Shown here one piece after another: positions 60,801 through 64,000 of a stretch of 64,000 nucleotides of DNA. This stretch comes from Streptomyces lanatus (GTDB lineage: Bacteria; Actinomycetota; Actinomycetes; Streptomycetales; Streptomycetaceae), in contig NZ_BNBM01000013.1 in the NCBI RefSeq assembly GCF_014655715.1, forward strand, positions 80,569-144,568. Direction: 5' to 3'. The notes below the pieces were generated by a model. The model searched no databases. It worked only from the letters and a program-made list of their open reading frames with translations, and was not told the origin of the DNA. How positions within the stretch are numbered: the stretch's first letter is position 1; each line of letters begins with the position of its first letter. Position numbers and translations under genes: made by a program.

Positions 60801-61632
60801 GGCTGACCTCGTCGCTGCCCATTCCGCTGGCCTGCGCGTAGGCCAGGGACCTGGAGACAACGGTGGCGTTGGTGTGCTGTACGCACTTGGGTACGCCGGT
60901 GCTGCCGGAGGTGAGCAGGTTCAGCACCGGCGAGTCGGGGGTCGCCGGGAACCAGTCGGTGTCGGGCGGGCCGGCCAGCAGCTCGCCGAGGGTGAGGATC
61001 CGCACCTCCGGCTCGGCCCACAGCTCCCGTACGTCGGCGAGGGCGGGCGCGGTGGCGTCGTCGGTGAGCAGCGGCGGTCGGTCGAGGAGGTGCCAGACGT
61101 TGTGCAGCCGCCGGTTGGTGTCGTTCGCGGCGCGGTAGGTGGGGGCGACCGCGACCGGTGTCGGGACGAATCCGCCGAGCACACAGGCCCAGAAGGCGGT
61201 GAGGTAGGCCCGGTTGTCGTCGAACTGGAACAGCGCGGCGTCGCCCGGGCGCAGTCCGGCGGCCCGCAGCCCGCCGAGCACGCGCTGGGCCTCGGCGAGC
61301 AGCTCCGGGTAGGTCTGCAGTTCGTCCTTGCGGCCCCGCCGGATGAAGACGGTGCCCTTGTCGGGGGCCAGTTGGGCCGCGTCGCTGAGGGCCTGCTGCA
61401 GGGTGTCCGGGGCGTTGTCGGGTATCCGCAGGTCACCGCCGTAGAGCTCGGCGGGCGGGCGGCCGGTGGTGTCCTCCTCGGCGGGTGCCTGCGGAGGACC
61501 GGCGGGGGCCGGGGCGGCGGCACGCACGCTTCTGCGGACCACGGCCGTGGCGTCGCCCACTCCGGGGACCCGCAGGGCCGCCTCGGCGATGCGCTCCAGG
61601 GTGTCCTGTCCGAAGGGATCGGCGGGGCTCAT
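57829..61632 (-). CDS. acyl-AMP ligase - ketoreductase - carrier protein, starter or hydroxy-acid unit
   Basis: A 1267-aa three-domain protein. Residues about 80-640 are an acyl-AMP ligase (LLTSGSTGVPKCVQHTN near 240, GWFHTGDLAF, GRKKDQIVVRG, and the terminal KTGSGKVQR with catalytic Lys near 614). Residues about 860-1080 are an SDR-type ketoreductase (TYLVTGGLGGIAHDLAGYL; active-site Ser in FGSVNG and Tyr-Asn in AYATAN). A carrier domain follows with FFDLGGNSLRA, Ser-1225. There is no KS or AT. The enzyme can activate an acid, tether it, and reduce a keto group, giving a hydroxyacyl unit for the NRPS whose gene follows after 64 bases. The stop-start overlap with the thioesterase gene fixes the ATG. 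Confidence 0.9.
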   Translation of the reverse strand: MSPADPFGQDTLERIAEAALRVPGVGDATAVVRRSVRAAAPAPAGPPQAPAEEDTTGRPPAELYGGDLRIPDNAPDTLQQALSDAAQLAPDKGTVFIRRGRKDELQTYPELLAEAQRVLGGLRAAGLRPGDAALFQFDDNRAYLTAFWACVLGGFVPTPVAVAPTYRAANDTNRRLHNVWHLLDRPPLLTDDATAPALADVRELWAEPEVRILTLGELLAGPPDTDWFPATPDSPVLNLLTSGSTGVPKCVQHTNATVVSRSLAYAQASGMGSDEVSLLWMPFDHVTVVHCNIRDVFLRCLHVNAKIEHFLADPLLWLDWADRYRATNTWAPNFAFAMVNDHAEEIRTKRSWDLSSFRTLLNGGEPVVAGTSHRFLELLAPHGLPADAMVPAWGMAETCSGVTYGLQRLDDRTAGTVAVDPASLGGTVREVDPADPGAVVISTVGTPLPGVRIRVLDDSGAVVPEGRLGELCISGRTMMTGYFNNAEANASSFDDDGWFHTGDLAFVRDGDLVIAGRKKDQIVVRGINYLAHEIENVVEQVDGVRVTFSAATGVREPGEGSDRLAIFFVPRSWDDGALTRTVDAIRAVLVREVGLAPDLVVPVTETEFPKTGSGKVQRAALTAELRAGTFADRVIGAGTAERPDTRLVRRQWTELPAPGPAPGSGNGKAGARLVLAEDDELVSLGLDGPVIAVHHGDRLHAEAADRYRADARDRAQLTRLIKEVTERHGSIDTVVFGRTLTRAGEDPAARLAAATAELTALLGALADATDGDSPLVLVLTSGSVHVRSGDRIDLGTCALPGLIRTAVSELPALTIRQLDLPQDRADWADAVRTELADRTHQGVVAARQNRRWQPRLSPVPDDETGAPPITSGGTYLVTGGLGGIAHDLAGYLVATYGVRLLLVGRSPATGETGERLAELRALGDVRHEQLDVADADAVEAAVARAEAHWGGPLDGVLHLAGADPTDQWSDLERHTLVNESADTFARHYRPKVTGTLALAQVLERRPQASLVLFGSVNGEFGGNSFGAYATANSFLTGFADHWHHERRRAVHCLAWSMWTGIGMNRGSSTAPAASRGFGAVDPADGLRLFLTGIARPDHHLIVGLDLAHPAIVDELVPDHLRAGEIVVAHTADGAAPEAVREAVQAAAGDCPVPVRTLEVEHIPRLPDGAVDAATLLRMTASDRRRRPSTPPATPLEQQLALLWAEALDRPGIGRDDSFFDLGGNSLRATRLLALVDDRVGVRLGTQELFENPTVAELAALVADRGAD

Positions 61633-62408
61633 GCGGCCCTCCCCATGGTCGTCTGCATCTTGCGGGACAGGAACGACACGACGTCGGCCGCGCCGGACTC
61701 CAGGAAGTAGAAGTGGCCGCCCGGGTAGAACCGGGCGTAGAACTCGGCGTTGGTGTGCGCCTGCCATCCGGCGACGGAGTCCGGGGGTGTGCGCGGGTCG
61801 TCGTCGCCGCACAGCACGGTGAGCGGGCAGTCGAGGGGGTCCGAGGGCGCGGGGCGGTGCCCTTCCCAGAGCGCGAAGTCGGTGCGCAGCACGGGCAGCA
61901 GGGAGTCCAGCACGAACGGGTCGTCGAGGATCTCGCGGTCGATGCCGCCGAGCGCGAGCATCTCGGCGCGGAACTCGTCGTCGGGCAGACCGCTCAACTG
62001 CCGTACGCCGGTGAAGCCGGGGGCGGGATGGGCGGACATGAAGAGCTGGTCCGGGCCGCGCCGGCCGCGTGCCCGGAGCGCCTTGGCGAGCTCGAAGGCG
62101 AGGGCGGCGCCGCAGGAGTGGCCGAAGATCGCGTACGGCCGGTCCAGGACCGGGCGCAGGGCGTGGGTGAGTGTGCTGACGAGCGGTCCGACGGAGGTGA
62201 ACGGCTCCTCGGCGATACGGTTCTGCCGCCCGGGCAGCTGCACCGCGACCAGTTCGATGTCCGGCGGCAGCAGCGGGACCCAGTCGGCGTAGGCCAGGGC
62301 TCCCGCACCGGCGTGCGGCAGACAGATCAGCCGCCCGGTGCTCTCCGGCCGCCGGGCCCGCCAGATGTACGGCGTCTCGGCGACGAGTTCCGATGTCTGA
62401 ACACTCAT
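61629..62408 (-). CDS. type II thioesterase
   Basis: A 259-aa editing thioesterase that removes blocking groups from carrier proteins. The triad is complete: GHSCG with Ser-98, CGDDDPRTP for Asp, and PGGHFYFLE for His. CLPHAGAGALAYADW is the usual oxyanion region. ATG 62408 was preferred to GTG 62414 because AGAGG lies seven bases before it. Its stop overlaps the start of the AL-KR-carrier gene. It contrasts with the second, degenerate thioesterase at 31395. Confidence 0.93.
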   Translation of the reverse strand: MSVQTSELVAETPYIWRARRPESTGRLICLPHAGAGALAYADWVPLLPPDIELVAVQLPGRQNRIAEEPFTSVGPLVSTLTHALRPVLDRPYAIFGHSCGAALAFELAKALRARGRRGPDQLFMSAHPAPGFTGVRQLSGLPDDEFRAEMLALGGIDREILDDPFVLDSLLPVLRTDFALWEGHRPAPSDPLDCPLTVLCGDDDPRTPPDSVAGWQAHTNAEFYARFYPGGHFYFLESGAADVVSFLSRKMQTTMGRAA

Positions 62409-62490
62409 GCGCACACCTCTCGCCGTGCTGCGGTTGTCCCGCGCGGTTCCTGATCGGGTCGGGTTGAACGGGCCGTTCGGGCCATGCGGG

Positions 62491-64000
62491 TCACTCCTTG
62501 CTCCGTCTCCGCAGCCGGGGGCCGCTCCTGGTGGTGATCTCGTCCCAGCGGGCGGTGAGCTCGGCGATGGTCCGGTGCCGGAACATGGCGCCGATGGCGA
62601 CCTCCGTGCCGAGCTGGTCGCGGATGCGGCTGATCAATCGGGTGGCGAGCAGGGAGTTGCCGCCGAGTGCGAAGAAGTCGTCGTCGATGCCCACCTCCTG
62701 CCGTCCGAGGACGTCCGCGAACAGCCCGCACAGCACTTCCTCGTGGCCGGTGCGTGCCGCACGGCGGCTGGTGCCGGGCGGATCGGGGAGCCGCCGGACG
62801 TCCAGCCGTCCGCTCGCGGTGACGGGCAGGGTTTCCAAGGCCGTCAGCGTGGTGGGGACCATGCGGGCCGGCAGGTGCTGGGCGACGTGGGCCCGCAGTT
62901 CGTCGGGGGCGACGGTCTGCTGTTCGGCGGCGACCACGTACGCGACGAGGCCCTGTGCCGCCGTGACGACCGCCGCCTGTGCCACGCGCGGGTGGGCCAG
63001 GAGCACGGTCCGCGCCGCCTCCGGTTCGTGCCCGGCTTCCGCGGACACGGGCCCCGCGGTGTGCCGGAGTCGGACTCCGGTGCGGTACAGACGGCTCCCT
63101 GGGGCGCCGTGCGGATCCGCGACGAACCGCTGCGCGGTGGCCGCGGGCCGCCCGGGGATGCCGTGCGCGAAGTCCCCGGCCAGGTACAGCTCGCCCGTGC
63201 CGCCGGGGGCGACCGCCGCGAGGGAGGGGCTGAGCAGGCGGACCTCGTCCCCGGTGACGGGAGCCGGGGACAGTGGGGCGGCGCCCTTGCGAATCTCGAC
63301 GCGGCGCCCGGCGCAGAGCGCGAGCAGCAGTTCGGTGGCGCGTGTCTCGGGCCCCGCCGTCAGCGGTTCGTCGCCGCCTGCGGTGAACCGTGCCGCGCCG
63401 GCGGCCAGTCCGGCCTGGGTGAGAAGCAGGCCGTACGGGGTCGTCGTGGCGTCCGGTACGAAGTCGAGGCAGGCCGGCTGGTCGGGCCGGACCTCACCCG
63501 GCCCGTCGCCCGCGTCCGGGCCGCCGAGTCCGACGAGGATGCGCGGCACCTCGCCCCAAGGCCCTCCCGACGTCGGTTCGTCCACGATGGCCGCGTCCGG
63601 GCGGGCTTCCCGTGCCACCGCCTCCGACCAGGCGAGGGGGTCCCTCGGATCGAGCTCTACGAAGCATGCGCCGGCGCCGAGCACGGCCAGCAGGCCGGTC
63701 AGCTGGTCCACGGGGTGGGCGCAGCCGACCGCCACGACCGATCCGGGACCGAGCCCGTGCTCCCGGCAGGTGCGGGCGAGCCGCTCGGCGTCCGCCGCGA
63801 TCTCACCGAGTGTCGTCGGCACGTCGTCGACGACGAGCGCGGCGTCGGCGTGCCGGGCGACGCGGGCGGCGAGCAGCGGACCGGCCGGCCTCGCCGGCCC
63901 CTTCCGCGGCCGGGGCCGTCCCGCGGCGACCGTTCCGACGGGGATGCCGGCGTCGGCCACGAACGCGCGCACCATGCGCAGCAGGAGGTCGGCGATCCGG
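62491..64000 (-). CDS. NRPS C-terminal end with degenerate A domain and intact PCP (5' end outside window)
   Basis: The last ~500 residues of an NRPS that continues beyond the right edge; no start is visible. The linker MVRAFVADAG resembles the end of a C domain. An A domain follows but is eroded: the ATP-binding TSGSTGxPKG loop is replaced by DATTTPYGLLL, the A4-A5 substrate pocket is largely deleted, and the A10 Lys is changed (ASGRLD for NGKLD). Some motifs remain (GELYLAGD, SRLYRTG). The carrier domain is intact (DDFFALGGNSLLATRL). The module probably cannot activate its own amino acid. The gene ends about 80 bases before the thioesterase start. Confidence 0.85.
   Translation of the reverse strand, partial: RIADLLLRMVRAFVADAGIPVGTVAAGRPRPRKGPARPAGPLLAARVARHADAALVVDDVPTTLGEIAADAERLARTCREHGLGPGSVVAVGCAHPVDQLTGLLAVLGAGACFVELDPRDPLAWSEAVAREARPDAAIVDEPTSGGPWGEVPRILVGLGGPDAGDGPGEVRPDQPACLDFVPDATTTPYGLLLTQAGLAAGAARFTAGGDEPLTAGPETRATELLLALCAGRRVEIRKGAAPLSPAPVTGDEVRLLSPSLAAVAPGGTGELYLAGDFAHGIPGRPAATAQRFVADPHGAPGSRLYRTGVRLRHTAGPVSAEAGHEPEAARTVLLAHPRVAQAAVVTAAQGLVAYVVAAEQQTVAPDELRAHVAQHLPARMVPTTLTALETLPVTASGRLDVRRLPDPPGTSRRAARTGHEEVLCGLFADVLGRQEVGIDDDFFALGGNSLLATRLISRIRDQLGTEVAIGAMFRHRTIAELTARWDEITTRSGPRLRRRSKE

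Overview
The window is high-GC actinobacterial DNA, most likely from a Streptomyces. Genes are densely packed, many start codons overlap the preceding stop as ATGA or GTGA, third codon positions are GC-rich, and the regulators (LAL-type LuxR, PAS-LuxR, LmbU, ECF41) are typical of that genus. No rRNA, tRNA, CRISPR array, replication origin or intact insertion sequence was seen.

Positions 5-3800 (minus strand) hold a compact, translationally coupled operon: a 61-aa peptide, a 236-aa protein of unknown function, two paralogous ~310-aa proteins and a serine beta-lactamase-fold hydrolase. I do not recognise it as a described system; a small peptide followed by coupled unknown genes and a peptidase-like hydrolase recalls a peptide-modification operon. 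Positions 4310-13407 carry three large ATPase-LuxR (LAL) regulators, two with a substituted Walker A lysine, and a PAS-LuxR regulator.

Positions 13720-28410 form a stress or redox region. Eight promoters share TGTCACA-N15-C(G/T)GTC (one has N14), matching the promoter signature of ECF41 sigma factors. They precede a carboxymuconolactone decarboxylase/AhpD gene heading a lipid/sugar operon (patatin, glycosyltransferase, membrane protein, hydrolase), a methyltransferase plus ECF41 sigma factor, an Ohr/OsmC protein, a ferredoxin-reductase-like flavoprotein, a fumarate-reductase-like flavoprotein, an NAD(P)-binding epimerase-like protein, a second ECF41-like sigma factor, and a decayed ECF41 pseudogene. 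A further ECF41 gene lacking most of its regulatory C-terminus lies on the opposite strand. galU also sits in this block.

Positions 28596-64000 belong to a nonribosomal peptide cluster that runs off the right edge. A PaiB/KtzT-like heme protein (28596) and an ornithine N-monooxygenase (41547) together imply piperazic acid synthesis, and the first A domain of the giant NRPS has a hand-read code resembling piperazate-activating domains. The 4950-aa NRPS (42912-57764) reads C-A-PCP-E-C-A-PCP-C-(A core deleted)-PCP-E-C-A-PCP-TE. Upstream lie an acyl-AMP ligase-KR-carrier protein, a normal type II thioesterase, and the end of another NRPS whose A domain looks dead. Accessory genes are a free-standing PCP with its own P450 and a degenerate thioesterase (Cys for Ser, Arg for His), two more P450s with a ferredoxin, MbtH, an LmbU-type regulator and an IS701-like transposase gene. 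A block at 35762-39985 holds two DUF4097 proteins, an ABC-2 exporter and a ribbon-helix-helix protein.

The likely logic is that LmbU, and possibly the LAL and PAS-LuxR proteins, control the peptide genes; KtzI/KtzT-type enzymes make piperazate; and P450s tailor bound or released intermediates. The carrier domains with missing or dead A domains must be loaded in trans or skipped.
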